A DNA stretch of 64,000 bases from Candidatus Nanopelagicales bacterium (GCA_017854795.1 JAFMHB010000017.1:1-64000), one strand, 5' to 3'. Counted from the first letter of the stretch, positions 1 to 10,793 are shown. Numbers and translations: made by a program. The notes: generated by a model from the letters alone, not told the origin.

Positions 1-14
1 GGTTATGCCCCCTA

Positions 15-88
15 GCCCCGGTATCCCAACCGGTAGAGGAAGCGGTCTCAAACACCGTCCAGTGTGGGTTCGAATCCCACCCGGGGCA
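15..88 (+). tRNA. tRNA-Leu (CAA), short variable loop
   Basis: 7-bp acceptor gccccgg/ccggggc; anticodon arm gcggt-ctcaaac-accgt (CAA); T arm gtggg-ttcgaat-cccac; variable loop only 5 nt. Confidence 0.88.
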
Positions 89-100
89 CATAATGCGGAT

Positions 101-598
101 ATGGATTTGCGCACCAAGTTTGTCGCAGCTGCCTGTTCGTTTGTCCTGATCGCAGGAATAGCCGGTTGCTCGAGTGGATCAGACGTAGTTCAAACCAGTG
201 ACCTGGGGGATCGCTTTGAAGCACCGAACCCAACCGATGACCTATTAGATGATGGCTCGGGCAATGAACTCGAAGTGGGAAGCGACTTAACTCTCCCGGA
301 TAATTGGCCACAAGGGATACCGACACCCAGCGGTACTCTGATTGCTGTCTCCGTGATCGATGAACGCACGGCAGTTGCCACGTGGATTGTCGAAGGTGAT
401 GTATTCACGGCCCAAGCAAACTTTCTTAATGAATTTGATTCAATGTTCACAGTCGAGCCCCTTGAAGAATTATCAACAGACACGATTTCCGTTTTCGGCG
501 CCATAGGCAATGGCTATGACATTACGGTTAGCGCGACTCTGGGTGAGGAATCAAGCGACCCTGGAGAAATAACCCTGCTGGTCAATCCAAGCCTCTAA
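101..598 (+). CDS. putative lipoprotein, hypothetical
   Basis: MDLRTKFVAAACSFVLIAGIAGCSSGSD: signal peptide with lipobox (IAGC). The ORF-track start at 5 reads through the tRNA, so ATG at 101 is preferred. Confidence 0.75.
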   Translation: MDLRTKFVAAACSFVLIAGIAGCSSGSDVVQTSDLGDRFEAPNPTDDLLDDGSGNELEVGSDLTLPDNWPQGIPTPSGTLIAVSVIDERTAVATWIVEGDVFTAQANFLNEFDSMFTVEPLEELSTDTISVFGAIGNGYDITVSATLGEESSDPGEITLLVNPSL

Positions 599-1023
599 CC
601 AGTTTGGGTTGATGAATCCAAGGTACGTGAAACCGCTCCCAAAACGCCGTGCACAAATGAGCTGGAATCATCCGTTGACAAACTTTGCGCCAATTCCACT
701 GCTTGGCTCACAACAACTGCGTGCGGGGTCTCTGGCATGAACAACAACTCAGCAACAGATACTCGTAATATCGCTCGGTCGACGCCGGGCATGCGTTCCA
801 GGCTCCACCCCTGAGAGTTCGCGGTTATCTCGCTATCTATTTGCGATTGATTCGACGCGATGAAATTCACTAGTTCAACAGCGTACGTGTTGAGTTCGGG
901 GTCTCCTTCACTCTCGCGCCGACGAACATGCTCGCCCAACACCATTAAAATCGGTACCTCTTTTGACTCGGCCTCGAAGATAATGTCCAAAGCACGCTTG
1001 CGGGCTTTACCGCGAGCTGACAT
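595..1023 (-). CDS. nusB: transcription antitermination protein NusB
   Basis: [19 protein letters not shown]...; adjacent to efp. Confidence 0.93.
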   Translation of the reverse strand: MSARGKARKRALDIIFEAESKEVPILMVLGEHVRRRESEGDPELNTYAVELVNFIASNQSQIDSEITANSQGWSLERMPGVDRAILRVSVAELLFMPETPHAVVVSQAVELAQSLSTDDSSSFVHGVLGAVSRTLDSSTQTG

Positions 1024-1589
1024 TAGTCGTTCACTCGACCAAGATATGAACCATCGCGCGTATCCACTTTGACCTTCGTGTTGGAATCGATGAACAAAGG
1101 TACTTGAATTTCAGCACCGGTCTCTAGCGTGGCGGGTTTGGTCCCACCACTTGAGCGGTCTCCCTGCAGACCTGGCTCCGTGTACGTGAGCATGATTTCA
1201 ACGGATGCGGGAAGGTCAACAATTATGGGATTTCCCTCGTGAATGGCGACCTGAACTGTTTGGTTTTCCAAGAGATACTTGGAACTTTCTCCCACAATTG
1301 AATCAGGCACTGGGAATTGTTCAAAGGAATTATTGTCCATGAACACCCAACTATCCCCATCACGGTAAAGATATTGCATATCTCGGCGGTCAACGGAAGC
1401 CGTCTCCACTTTGACCCCCGCGTTGAATGTTTTATCAACCACCTTGCCCGTGAGTACATTTTTCAACTTGCTTCGGACGAACGCCCCGCCCTTGCCTGGC
1501 TTCACATGTTGAAAATCGATTACCGTCCACAGCTGTCCGTCAATATTGAGAACGACGCCATTTTTCAAGTCATTACTGGTTGCCACCAA
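1023..1589 (-). CDS. efp: elongation factor P
   Basis: [44 protein letters not shown]... Confidence 0.97.
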   Translation of the reverse strand: MVATSNDLKNGVVLNIDGQLWTVIDFQHVKPGKGGAFVRSKLKNVLTGKVVDKTFNAGVKVETASVDRRDMQYLYRDGDSWVFMDNNSFEQFPVPDSIVGESSKYLLENQTVQVAIHEGNPIIVDLPASVEIMLTYTEPGLQGDRSSGGTKPATLETGAEIQVPLFIDSNTKVKVDTRDGSYLGRVND

Positions 1590-1686
1590 GGTGCCCTATC
1601 TCTATTTCAAACACTAATCGAATCAAACTACTGATCGAACGATTTCTAGCCAATGTGACGGCAGCATAAATACTCCCGAAATTGCA

Positions 1687-2133
1687 TTAGGCCTTGGACA
1701 ACAATAGTCGCGAGAGTGCTTGCAGGGCCAACAGGTATGAGTCCACACCAAAACCGGCAATCACCCCGGTGGCGCTAGGCGTAACAACTGAGTGGTGTCG
1801 GAACTCCTCACGGGCACCCGGGTTGCTGATATGAACCTCGATTAGTGGCTCACCCAGCATCGCGCAGGCATCTGCGATGGCATAAGAGTAATGCGTGAAT
1901 GCTGCTGGATTCATGATCACGGGCAATTGTGAGTCGGCCGCAAAATGTAACCAGTCAATAATCTCGCTCTCGTTATTGCTTTGGCGGATATCAACCTCGA
2001 ACCCCAGCTCAAGTGCCTTCTCTGAGATAGCACCTGTAAGTTCAGAATAAGACAGGGTTCCGTATACATCGGGCTCTCTGCTGCCCAGTCGATTCAGATT
2101 CGGTCCATTAATGACCAAGACCCGATGCACCAT
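1687..2133 (-). CDS. aroQ: 3-dehydroquinate dehydratase, type II
   Basis: VLVINGPNLNRLGSREPDVYG...; NPAAFTHYSYAI. Confidence 0.95.
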   Translation of the reverse strand: MVHRVLVINGPNLNRLGSREPDVYGTLSYSELTGAISEKALELGFEVDIRQSNNESEIIDWLHFAADSQLPVIMNPAAFTHYSYAIADACAMLGEPLIEVHISNPGAREEFRHHSVVTPSATGVIAGFGVDSYLLALQALSRLLLSKA

Positions 2134-2167
2134 GACCCAACCTTACTGAATCATGAAACGCAATTGC

Positions 2168-3244
2168 CTAAGACAGGTTGCTATAGGCCGAAAAAAGAAG
2201 CGAAGGATCGGGTCCTTCTAATATGGCTGGCTTTCCGATGCCATCGAGAACAACAAATCGCAAGAGATCCCCTCGAGCTTTTTTGTCCACTTTCATCGTC
2301 GAGAGCAGTGGCTCCCATCGCCCGGCTGGATATGTCGTGGGAAGGCCGATTACTTCGAGAACATCTCGGTGCACCTGAAGGTCGGCGTCTGAAAGTCGAC
2401 CAGCGATATTAGCCAACTCCGCGACGAACATGATCCCGACGGAAACGGCGGCACCATGGCGCCATCGGTAATTCTCAAACTTCTCCACGGCATGCCCAAA
2501 CGTATGACCGTAATTGAGTACCTCACGACCCAGATCTGGACCACCCTGCTCGGTAAAATCTCGGGAGACTACAGCTGCTTTTACAGCGATCGCACGTTCA
2601 ATCAAGGAAGTAACGATTTCTTGTTCAGGGTCGAAACAGTTTTCTCGCTGGGACAAGATGGTTTCCAAAATACTGGGATCACTCGTCAAACCGACTTTGG
2701 CGACCTCAGCCAAGCCGGCACGCAAATCATTTTCGGGCAGTGAGCTCAATGCATTAACGTCAATGACGACCCGGCTTGGGCTGTGGAATGCGCCCACAAG
2801 ATTTTTTCCTGCATCTGTGTTGATACCCGTTTTACCACCGACGGCTGCGTCTACCATCCCAAGCAATGTTGTTGGGACTGCAATCCACGCGATACCCCGC
2901 AACCAGGTAGCGGCAACAAAGCCTGCGAGATCTGTTGTGGCTCCCCCACCCAAACCGATGATCATGTCTGATCGCGTGAACTCCGAGGTACCCAGAGCAT
3001 TCCAACAGTATTCAAGTACCGCTGCTGTTTTGGAATCTTCCGCCTCAGGTACTTCGATGAGAACGACTCGACGACCTGACCCTTCCAATTCAACTTGAAG
3101 GGACTCAGCGCTCACCCGAAGCGCTATTGGGTAAATAATCCCTACGCGAGTGGCCGTCGATACTGCTTCATTCAATTCACCAAGAAGGCCTCGGCCAATG
3201 TGTACGTCATAACTGTGCTCTGCGTTCACGGTAATACTTAGCAT
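2168..3244 (-). CDS. aroB: 3-dehydroquinate synthase
   Basis: GLGGGATTDLAGFVAATWLRGI...VGGKTGIN; aro cluster. Confidence 0.96.
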   Translation of the reverse strand: MLSITVNAEHSYDVHIGRGLLGELNEAVSTATRVGIIYPIALRVSAESLQVELEGSGRRVVLIEVPEAEDSKTAAVLEYCWNALGTSEFTRSDMIIGLGGGATTDLAGFVAATWLRGIAWIAVPTTLLGMVDAAVGGKTGINTDAGKNLVGAFHSPSRVVIDVNALSSLPENDLRAGLAEVAKVGLTSDPSILETILSQRENCFDPEQEIVTSLIERAIAVKAAVVSRDFTEQGGPDLGREVLNYGHTFGHAVEKFENYRWRHGAAVSVGIMFVAELANIAGRLSDADLQVHRDVLEVIGLPTTYPAGRWEPLLSTMKVDKKARGDLLRFVVLDGIGKPAILEGPDPSLLFSAYSNLS

Positions 3245-3759
3245 TCGACACCATTCGTCAGTAGGTCGGAAATCTGCTCGGCCAGTTGCTGCGGATCCAG
3301 AGTGTTTGCATCAATCCGATACGTGGCAAGGCTTGAGTAAATTGGGGTTCGCGTTTCCAATAGAGAAACAAGATTTGCCCGCACATTTCCCACCAGTAAG
3401 GGTCGGGGTGCCGAAAGCCCAGCTCGGCGAAAGGCAACTGAACTACTCACTTCAAGCCAAAAAATAGGAGCATTGCCCTCCTTCAGTTCCCTCGCGGTTT
3501 CCGTATTCATTACGGCGCCTCCGCCCAAAGATAAAACGCCGCTAAATCCGCTGAGTGCCCGAGTGATGGATAGATGCTCCCAATCACGAAAAACCGTCTC
3601 ACCTTGATTGACAAAAATGTCCGAGACACTCTGCCCATGTTCAGCTTCAACAAGTTGATCTGAATCAGCAAATTCACAGCCGAGCTCACGCGCAAGAATT
3701 TCACCTACCGTGGTTTTGCCGGCACCTGGCGCGCCAATCAGAATTGCTCGGGGGGTCAT
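3238..3759 (-). CDS. aroK: shikimate kinase
   Basis: MTPRAILIGAPGAGKTTVGEILAREL; Walker A. Start set at the internal Met because the longer ORF overlaps aroC. Confidence 0.92.
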   Translation of the reverse strand: MTPRAILIGAPGAGKTTVGEILARELGCEFADSDQLVEAEHGQSVSDIFVNQGETVFRDWEHLSITRALSGFSGVLSLGGGAVMNTETARELKEGNAPIFWLEVSSSVAFRRAGLSAPRPLLVGNVRANLVSLLETRTPIYSSLATYRIDANTLDPQQLAEQISDLLTNGVEC

Positions 3760-3767
3760 CGAAAAAC

Positions 3768-4970
3768 CTAGTTGACCAATGGAGCGATTTTGATGTTCAT
3801 ATTTTCGAGGTAGCTCGCAATATTGCGTTGACATTCACCCAAAGAGTCCCCACCAAATTTGTCTAAAATCGCCTCGGCAAGTACCAGGGCAACCATTGCC
3901 TCAGCAACGATTCCTGCAGCGGGAACCGCACAGACATCAGATCGTTGATTGATGGCGACGGCAGTTTCACCCGTGGTCGTGTCAATAGTTTGTAGTGCAC
4001 GAGGGATTGTGGATATCGGTTTCATCGCTGCGCGGACTCGAAGCATTTCTCCTGTGCTCATACCGCCTTCAGTGCCACCAGATTTTCCGGAACCTCGACG
4101 GACTTCGTCACCGTGAGCAAAAATCTCGTCTTGGGCCAGTGACCCTCGAATGGCGGCGAGATCGAAACCGTCACCCACTTCAACACCCTTAATCGCCTGA
4201 ATTCCCATAAGTGCGGCAGCCAACTTGGAGTCGAGTCGACGATCCCAGTGGGTGTAACTCCCCAAACCTGGCGGTAAACCGATGGCTACCACTTCAACGA
4301 CCCCGCCCAAAGTGTCGCCATCACGGTGGGCTGCACCAATTTCCTCCTCCATCAGAGCACTCGCCTGTGGATCAATACAACGAACCGGGCTCGCGTCAAT
4401 CACCTCCATTTGATCAGGAGACGGAGGCGCACCCGTGTAGGCAATCGCACCAATTCGAACCACATGACTTACCAAGGTGATTCCCGCGACCTGAGCAAGA
4501 AATGCGCGGGCAACTGCGCCCAGTGCAACCCGAGCAGCAGTTTCGCGGGCGCTTGCACGTTCCAATACCGGCCGCGCATCGGTGAAATCGTACTTCTGCA
4601 TTCCGGCGAGGTCCGCATGTCCGGGGCGAGGTCGGGTTAATGGCGCATTGCGGGCCAATGCGTCCAGGATCTCCTGATCCACGGGCTCGGGGTTCATAAC
4701 CGCTTCCCATTTAGGCCATTCGGTGTTGCCAATTTCAATTGCAATTGGCCCACCCAATGTCTTACCGTGTCGAACCCCACCAAGAAACTTGACATCGTCT
4801 TTCTCAAATTTCATGCGGGCTCCGCGACCCGTGCCGAGTCTGCGACGGGCTAGATCGCGATCAAGGTCACCAGTTGTGATGTGGAATGAAGCAGGAAGCC
4901 CCTCGATGATCGCGGTCAATGCCGGCCCATGCGATTCACCAGCGGTTAACCAACGTAGTCGAGACACCAT
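3768..4970 (-). CDS. aroC: chorismate synthase
   Basis: [22 protein letters not shown]...; [13 protein letters not shown]. Confidence 0.97.
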   Translation of the reverse strand: MVSRLRWLTAGESHGPALTAIIEGLPASFHITTGDLDRDLARRRLGTGRGARMKFEKDDVKFLGGVRHGKTLGGPIAIEIGNTEWPKWEAVMNPEPVDQEILDALARNAPLTRPRPGHADLAGMQKYDFTDARPVLERASARETAARVALGAVARAFLAQVAGITLVSHVVRIGAIAYTGAPPSPDQMEVIDASPVRCIDPQASALMEEEIGAAHRDGDTLGGVVEVVAIGLPPGLGSYTHWDRRLDSKLAAALMGIQAIKGVEVGDGFDLAAIRGSLAQDEIFAHGDEVRRGSGKSGGTEGGMSTGEMLRVRAAMKPISTIPRALQTIDTTTGETAVAINQRSDVCAVPAAGIVAEAMVALVLAEAILDKFGGDSLGECQRNIASYLENMNIKIAPLVN

Positions 4971-4993
4971 GCCTCAATACTGTCAGATCCAAA

Positions 4994-5476
4994 CTACGCT
5001 CCCGCGCTCACACCTATGGCAAGAAGGCCCGATACCAGAACACCGAGCGCCATGAACGGACCAAAGGGCACATCGCGGGTCTTTCGACGGATAAACATGA
5101 GAGGTAGTACCCACAATGCGGCACATGCAAATGAGATGAGTGAGCCCAAATAGAGATATGACCAGCCCAATGATCCTAGATACAGCCCGACAACCGCTGC
5201 GTATTTAACGTCGCCCATGCCCATCCCTCCCAGAAAATGGATGACCAGATATACGAGGCAAGCTATAAGTGATCCTAAAAGGGAAGAAACAAGAACCTGA
5301 AAGTCATTCTGGGTGAATGCAATAAAGGTAAATCCGACAATGCCGCCAATGTAGGTGACCAAGACCAAGATATTCGGCAAACGGTGCTCTCGGAAGTCAA
5401 CCAATGACAGTTTCAACGCGGTAATGAAAAACCAGACCCAAGTCGCAAGATATGCAAAAGAACTCCACGTGACCAT
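4994..5476 (-). CDS. prepilin peptidase (A24 family), short form
   Basis: LVDFREHRLPNILV and GGMGMGDVKYAA aspartyl motifs; multiple TM segments. Confidence 0.85.
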   Translation of the reverse strand: MVTWSSFAYLATWVWFFITALKLSLVDFREHRLPNILVLVTYIGGIVGFTFIAFTQNDFQVLVSSLLGSLIACLVYLVIHFLGGMGMGDVKYAAVVGLYLGSLGWSYLYLGSLISFACAALWVLPLMFIRRKTRDVPFGPFMALGVLVSGLLAIGVSAGA

Positions 5477-5520
5477 GTGAGAATTGTTGTTGCGAAAATA
5501 CGACTTCCCAAAACTAAAAA

Positions 5521-6363
5521 TCAGCCTGTGGAAAACTCCTTGGGGAGTGCGGCACGCATAACTTCAATGGGGGCCTGCTCTCCAGTAAAGAGTTCCACCT
5601 GAGCCCAGGCTTGCCAGAGAAGCATTTCGACTCCGCTCAGGACTTCACCACCATGATGCATTCGCCAATATCCGGCCAGCTCACTTGGCCACGGATTGTA
5701 GGCGATATCAAGAAGGACCGAAAGTTCCTGCTCTTTCTTGAGCATGCCAATAATCTGCTTCTGCGCGGAACTGGGGACAGTGCTGATCACGAGATCTCCA
5801 GCCAACACGATCTCCCGCTCTAGGTGCACAGTGTGAAAAATGACCCCCAGCAATTCACTTTGGTCGCGAAGCAGTGAAAAGGCTGCCTGGTTGCGTGCGT
5901 AACAGGTGATCTCGGTCACCCCTAATTCGGATAGTGCGCTCAGCGCACTGCTCGCTGTTGCTCCCGACCCAATAATCGAGGCTGAATCAATATGGGCAAG
6001 GTTGGCGTACTTGATAGTTTGTACTATCCCGAACACATCAGTATTTTCCAATGCCCAGTCCTGATCTAGACCTCGATACACGGTATTGGCGCATCCCGTT
6101 TGAATGACGAGTTCCGATTGATTCTTGATGAATCCAAGTACATCTCGTTTGAGTGGCATGGTCAGTGAGTAACCCATTGAATTGCTGTCTAACTCACCAA
6201 GACGTTGTGCGAGCATTTCAGTCGCGGTATCAATAGCCGTGTAGTCAATGTCCCGCCCGAGTGCTGCGTATGCCGCACGGTGAAGTGTCGGTGAGAGCGA
6301 ATGTGAAATCGGCGAACCGAGAACGGCAGCTTTCAAACTCATTGCGAACAACTCATCGCGCAT
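5521..6363 (-). CDS. aroE: shikimate dehydrogenase
   Basis: LGSPISHSLSPTLHRAAYAALG...; start may be the internal Met at 6342. Confidence 0.93.
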   Translation of the reverse strand: MRDELFAMSLKAAVLGSPISHSLSPTLHRAAYAALGRDIDYTAIDTATEMLAQRLGELDSNSMGYSLTMPLKRDVLGFIKNQSELVIQTGCANTVYRGLDQDWALENTDVFGIVQTIKYANLAHIDSASIIGSGATASSALSALSELGVTEITCYARNQAAFSLLRDQSELLGVIFHTVHLEREIVLAGDLVISTVPSSAQKQIIGMLKKEQELSVLLDIAYNPWPSELAGYWRMHHGGEVLSGVEMLLWQAWAQVELFTGEQAPIEVMRAALPKEFSTG

Positions 6364-7441
6364 CCAAATACGCCCGATACTCGGCTTTTAATTTCAAGAA
6401 TTTCTTATAGGTCTTCGCAAATTTGGTTTCACCCGTATCGGGATTCACGGTCACGAAATACAGCCATTTGCCCTTAGCGGGTGCAAGTGCCGCTTCCAGG
6501 GCAGACTCGCCCGGAGAGTTGATTGGCGTTGGCGGGAGTCCTGTCACTTTGTACGTGTTATACGGCGATTCCGTGTCCAGTTGATCTGCGGAGAGTTCCA
6601 ATTCGTCTAGTCCCAAGGCATACGACACGGTTGAGTCAAACTGCAACGGCATATCGGCTTCTAATCGGTTGTACACAACAGCCGCTACTTTCGCAAAATC
6701 TTCAGGGATGACTTCACCCTCCAGCAGCGATGCCACCGTGAGGATCTCGTAGGGGCTGCGACCCATCTGGGCTGCCCTAGTTTCGAGATTGATGCTGCTC
6801 GCGGATTGATTGAATCGCTTCACCAAAGCACTGAGAATCGATTCCGCATTTTCATCACCGACTAGGTCGTAGGTAGCAGGAAACAAGAATCCCTCTGGCC
6901 TGCTCTGCGCCCAACCTGGCAGGGGCAATGCATCAGGATTCTCCAAGACCTGTTCGAAGTCTGCCAAGGGAAGTCCTGTGGCACTGGCCGATAATGCAAC
7001 TGTTTCGTCTAAGCGCAAACCCTCCGGCAAGACCAGTCGAGATGCCGCGCGTGATGCTGGATCCAACATCAGTGCGAGCGCAGACTCTCCACTCATCTGG
7101 GATTTCAGCGTGTAAGTGCCAGGTCCGATCGTCGCACTATCCTCATTATTGGCTGCTGCTGATGTAAAACTCTCGACCGATTTGACTACATCTGCAGCTT
7201 GGAGCGTGTTCCCGATTTCAGTGAGACTCTCACCCCTCGTTACCGTAATACTCACTTCACTTGTACCAGAACCGACATAGTCGTTAGATTCACTTCCGCC
7301 ACCAAGGAGTGAGTAGATTCCATAAATAATTGCAAAGGCAGCAATTAGCCCTGCACCGACAACGACACGCTTACTCCAACTATTTGCATTTCGCGAGGGT
7401 GGCAGCGGATCGTCGCTGAGAACCTCATTGATGAATGTCAT
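6353..7441 (-). CDS. mltG: endolytic transglycosylase MltG
   Basis: One TM segment plus LEGEVIPEDFAKVAAVVYNRLEADMPLQFDSTV...PPTPINSPG. Confidence 0.95.
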   Translation of the reverse strand: MTFINEVLSDDPLPPSRNANSWSKRVVVGAGLIAAFAIIYGIYSLLGGGSESNDYVGSGTSEVSITVTRGESLTEIGNTLQAADVVKSVESFTSAAANNEDSATIGPGTYTLKSQMSGESALALMLDPASRAASRLVLPEGLRLDETVALSASATGLPLADFEQVLENPDALPLPGWAQSRPEGFLFPATYDLVGDENAESILSALVKRFNQSASSINLETRAAQMGRSPYEILTVASLLEGEVIPEDFAKVAAVVYNRLEADMPLQFDSTVSYALGLDELELSADQLDTESPYNTYKVTGLPPTPINSPGESALEAALAPAKGKWLYFVTVNPDTGETKFAKTYKKFLKLKAEYRAYLDAR

Positions 7442-7878
7442 TGGGCTGAGCCTTTCGCTTGAGTCAACCGATCGATGTAGGCCTGAAGGAATATTGCGGC
7501 AGCCGCGCTGTCTATTCTGCTTCGCATTTGTTTACTATTCAAACCGCCAGCACGCAATGCTCCCGTGGCTTGAATCGTGGTCAATCTTTCATCAATCAGA
7601 GTAATTGGAATGGAAGAGACCAAAGCAAGTTGGCGCGCCCATTCCCGTGCGTTTTCTGTTGACGCCGTGTCGTTTCCTTTCAAATTACTCGGCAAGCCCA
7701 CAATGATTTCACACGGTTCATATTCATGGATTAAGTCCAGCGCAGACCGAATCGATTCTTCTCCTCCCCCAATGGCATTTTGGGGTGAAGCCAAAATTGC
7801 GTCAAAATCACATGTGGCTACCCCTATGCGCACCGTGCCAACATCGAATGCAAGACGTCGCTGATTAACTCGAGTCAT
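7438..7878 (-). CDS. ruvX: putative pre-16S rRNA nuclease (RuvX/YqgF)
   Basis: RLAFDVGTVRIGVATCD...IIVGLPSNLKGND...DERLTT. Confidence 0.93.
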   Translation of the reverse strand: MTRVNQRRLAFDVGTVRIGVATCDFDAILASPQNAIGGGEESIRSALDLIHEYEPCEIIVGLPSNLKGNDTASTENAREWARQLALVSSIPITLIDERLTTIQATGALRAGGLNSKQMRSRIDSAAAAIFLQAYIDRLTQAKGSAQ

Positions 7879-10550
7879 TATTTATGCACAACCAGCGCCG
7901 CTTCTACGCTTGAGATGGCCGCTGGCAGTGCAGCGCTGTTGGAACCTGCGCCTTGGGCAAACGCATCCTTGCCACCGCCTTTGCCGTCGAGTTGAGTCAA
8001 AGCCACGCGCAACAATTCTTGGGCTGACAGTCCACCTTCGACACCGATGTTGTTGACGGCCACAACCGCCGAGATTTTTCCATCCACTGTGAGTGTTCCG
8101 AATGCAACAGCCTTCGAACGGTTTGCGGCCTTGGAAATTGCCTGTTGAGCTAACTCTCGGAGGTTATTCACATCAGTGCCCACGGGCGCTGCAAAAACCC
8201 AAAGGTCAACGTCACCGTGTCGCATTGGTTCGCCCACAATGCTGCTGGCATCTTTGAGCAAGTTTGTCCGCTTGAACTCCGCTATTTCCTTCTCCGCAAC
8301 CTTGAGTGCACCCATGGTGGCCTCAAGTCGATCCGCGAGTTGATCCGCCGGCACCTTGAGCATCGTGGTGAGTTTATTGACCAAGACATGCTCATTTGCC
8401 GCAAATTGATACGCGTCAGCCCCAACGAGTGCCTCGACTCGCCTCACCCCTGCACCTACGGAACCCTCACCTACGAAATACACCAAACCCAAGGCACCCG
8501 TTCGCTGAGCATGTGTGCCACCACACAGTTCATGCGCCCAGTCACCAACAGATACTACTCGCACTTCACTCCCGTATTTTTCCCCAAAGAGTGCCATGGC
8601 TCCCATGTCCAGAGCCTGCTGTTGAGACATCAAGTTGGCGCTAACCGCTAGATCTTCTATGAGCATAGCGTTGACGTACTGCTCGACATCGCGGAGTACT
8701 GCCGGTGAAACAGCTTCTGGGCTTGGAAAATCGAAGCGGAATCGACCTGGCGAATTCTCTGACCCCATTTGAGTCGCGGTCTCCCCAAGTCGTTCTCGAA
8801 ATGCCCGGTGCACCATGTGAGTGGCGGTGTGAGCCCGCGAAATGGCTTTTCTTCGCGGTATATCAACTGCCCCAATTACTGACTCACCCACACTCAATTC
8901 CCCGTCAACTACCCGCCCACGATGCAGGAAAAGTCCCGATACAGGAGTTTGGACGTCATAGATTTCAATGCGGGACTGCCCTGAGACCGATGCAATCACG
9001 CCGTGATCTCCAAGCTGACCACCTGACTCAGCGTAAAACGGAGTGCGGTTCAAAATTACTTCAACGTTATCCCCAACACTTGCAACATGTACCGAGGTTC
9101 CATCGAGTACGAGTCCCGTGATCATCGCCTCGCTCACGCTTTCAACATATCCGGTGAATTCGGCACTGCCTCCTACCGTCAAAATTTCCTTGTAGGCGGT
9201 CGTTGCTGCAAAGTCACTTTTCCGGGCGATCGAATCTGCTTTCGCGCGATCGCGTTGCTCTTTCATGAGAATAGTGAAGCGATCCCGGTCGACAGTGAGC
9301 CCGGCCTCAGCCGCCATTTCCATAGTTAAATCAATGGGAAAGCCGTATGTGTCATGTAGTGCGAAGGCCTTTTCCCCTGAAATCATCGAACTGCCTATAT
9401 TTTTTGTTTCACGGGCAGCTGTCTCGAACAGGACGTTGCCCGTAATCAATGTTTGGGCGAAAGCGTTTTCTTCACCCGTTGCAATACTAAGTATGCGTTC
9501 GCGTGAATCATTGAGTTCGGGGTATTGGGGCGCCATAACGTTAATTGCAGATTCACAAAGTGTTCGTAAGGTCGGCTCAGTAGCGCCCAGTATCCGCATA
9601 TTCCGAATCACTCGTCGCATTAAGCGCCGCAACACGTACCCGCGTCCTTCATTGCCCGGGATAACTCCGTCAGAGATTAAGAATATAACCGTTCGCGAGT
9701 GATCGGCCACGACTCTCAACGCGACATCATTTTTCTCGCTGGTCCCATAAGCAGCCCCTGAAAGTTGCGAGGCGCAGTCCAAGATACCGCGAGTTGTATC
9801 AATTTCATAGATATTGTCTACGCCCTGCAAGATTGCAGCCATGCGTTCAAGACCCATTCCTGTGTCAATACTTGCGGCGGGCAGTGGACCTAAAATTGGA
9901 AAATCGACTTTACCCGAACCTTCACCCCGCTCAAATTGCATAAAAACTAGGTTCCACACCTCTAGGTATCGATTTTCGTCGGCGATAGGACCACCCTCAG
10001 CCCCAAATTCAGGTCCGCGGTCGTAATAAATTTCCGAGCAGGGTCCACAAGGTCCCGGGATACCCATGGACCAGTAGTTGTCATCCATACCGCGGCGTTG
10101 GATCCGTTGCGATGGAACGCCAACAACGTCTCGCCAAATGGCTTCACCCTCGTCATCATCTTGATACACCGTGACCCAAAGGCGCTCAGGATCAAAACCG
10201 TAGCCACCCTCTTCGATTGAAGACGTCAATAGCTCCCATGCGAGCGGAATAGCCTCTTCCTTGAAATAGTCTCCGAATGAAAAATTCCCTGCCATTTGGA
10301 AAAATGATGCGTGCCGTGTTGTTTTGCCAACCTCTTCAATATCAAGGGTTCGGACAACTTTTTGAACACTTGTTGCCCGTAAATAGGGCGCAGGTGCCTC
10401 ACCGAGGAAGTAGGGCTTAAAGGGGACCATCCCGGCGTTGACAAACAGAAGTGTCGGGTCGTCGACGAGCAGGGATGCCGAGGGAACGATTTCGTGTCCA
10501 CGTTCAGCAAAAAACGTGAGAAATCGAGTCCGGATTTGCGCGGAATCCAC
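7878..10550 (-). CDS. alaS: alanine--tRNA ligase
   Basis: IRTRFLTFFAERGHEIVPSASLL...; CGGTHAQRTG. Confidence 0.98.
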   Translation of the reverse strand: MDSAQIRTRFLTFFAERGHEIVPSASLLVDDPTLLFVNAGMVPFKPYFLGEAPAPYLRATSVQKVVRTLDIEEVGKTTRHASFFQMAGNFSFGDYFKEEAIPLAWELLTSSIEEGGYGFDPERLWVTVYQDDDEGEAIWRDVVGVPSQRIQRRGMDDNYWSMGIPGPCGPCSEIYYDRGPEFGAEGGPIADENRYLEVWNLVFMQFERGEGSGKVDFPILGPLPAASIDTGMGLERMAAILQGVDNIYEIDTTRGILDCASQLSGAAYGTSEKNDVALRVVADHSRTVIFLISDGVIPGNEGRGYVLRRLMRRVIRNMRILGATEPTLRTLCESAINVMAPQYPELNDSRERILSIATGEENAFAQTLITGNVLFETAARETKNIGSSMISGEKAFALHDTYGFPIDLTMEMAAEAGLTVDRDRFTILMKEQRDRAKADSIARKSDFAATTAYKEILTVGGSAEFTGYVESVSEAMITGLVLDGTSVHVASVGDNVEVILNRTPFYAESGGQLGDHGVIASVSGQSRIEIYDVQTPVSGLFLHRGRVVDGELSVGESVIGAVDIPRRKAISRAHTATHMVHRAFRERLGETATQMGSENSPGRFRFDFPSPEAVSPAVLRDVEQYVNAMLIEDLAVSANLMSQQQALDMGAMALFGEKYGSEVRVVSVGDWAHELCGGTHAQRTGALGLVYFVGEGSVGAGVRRVEALVGADAYQFAANEHVLVNKLTTMLKVPADQLADRLEATMGALKVAEKEIAEFKRTNLLKDASSIVGEPMRHGDVDLWVFAAPVGTDVNNLRELAQQAISKAANRSKAVAFGTLTVDGKISAVVAVNNIGVEGGLSAQELLRVALTQLDGKGGGKDAFAQGAGSNSAALPAAISSVEAALVVHK

Positions 10551-10571
10551 TGTTTTGCTCCTTGCGTGCGT

Positions 10572-10790
10572 TTACGGAATTATGGAAGTGTGTTGTGAGG
10601 ATTGGGCAGATTGTCGAATTTTAGTCACTTGCTCACCCATACCCATGGCGAAAGCCCGCGCAGAAGTTCCAGCGTCCATCACCGTGAGGACCAGCCCTTT
10701 GTTCCTTGACTCATTCGCTAGCTCTTCAAGTTTTCGATAGGCAAGGATTCCACCAACGGCCCCTATTGAGACCCAGACCATTCTGCGCAT
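10572..10790 (-). CDS. small conserved membrane-associated protein
   Basis: 72 aa; N-terminal hydrophobic segment WVSIGAVGGILAYRK; sits between alaS and rarA. Confidence 0.6.
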   Translation of the reverse strand: MRRMVWVSIGAVGGILAYRKLEELANESRNKGLVLTVMDAGTSARAFAMGMGEQVTKIRQSAQSSQHTSIIP

Positions 10791-10793
10791 AGT

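Noticed and set aside
5-326. ORFs 5..598 (upstream part) and 48..326 reading through tRNA-Leu
   Set aside because: They contain translated tRNA sequence (VWVRIPPGA / VPRVGFEPTLDGV), a classic spurious ORF signature; the lipoprotein start at 101 explains the real gene.
2514-3098. 194-aa plus-strand ORF antisense to aroB
   Set aside because: It lies wholly opposite a well-supported conserved gene, has no recognisable domain, and fits stop-poor antisense frames.
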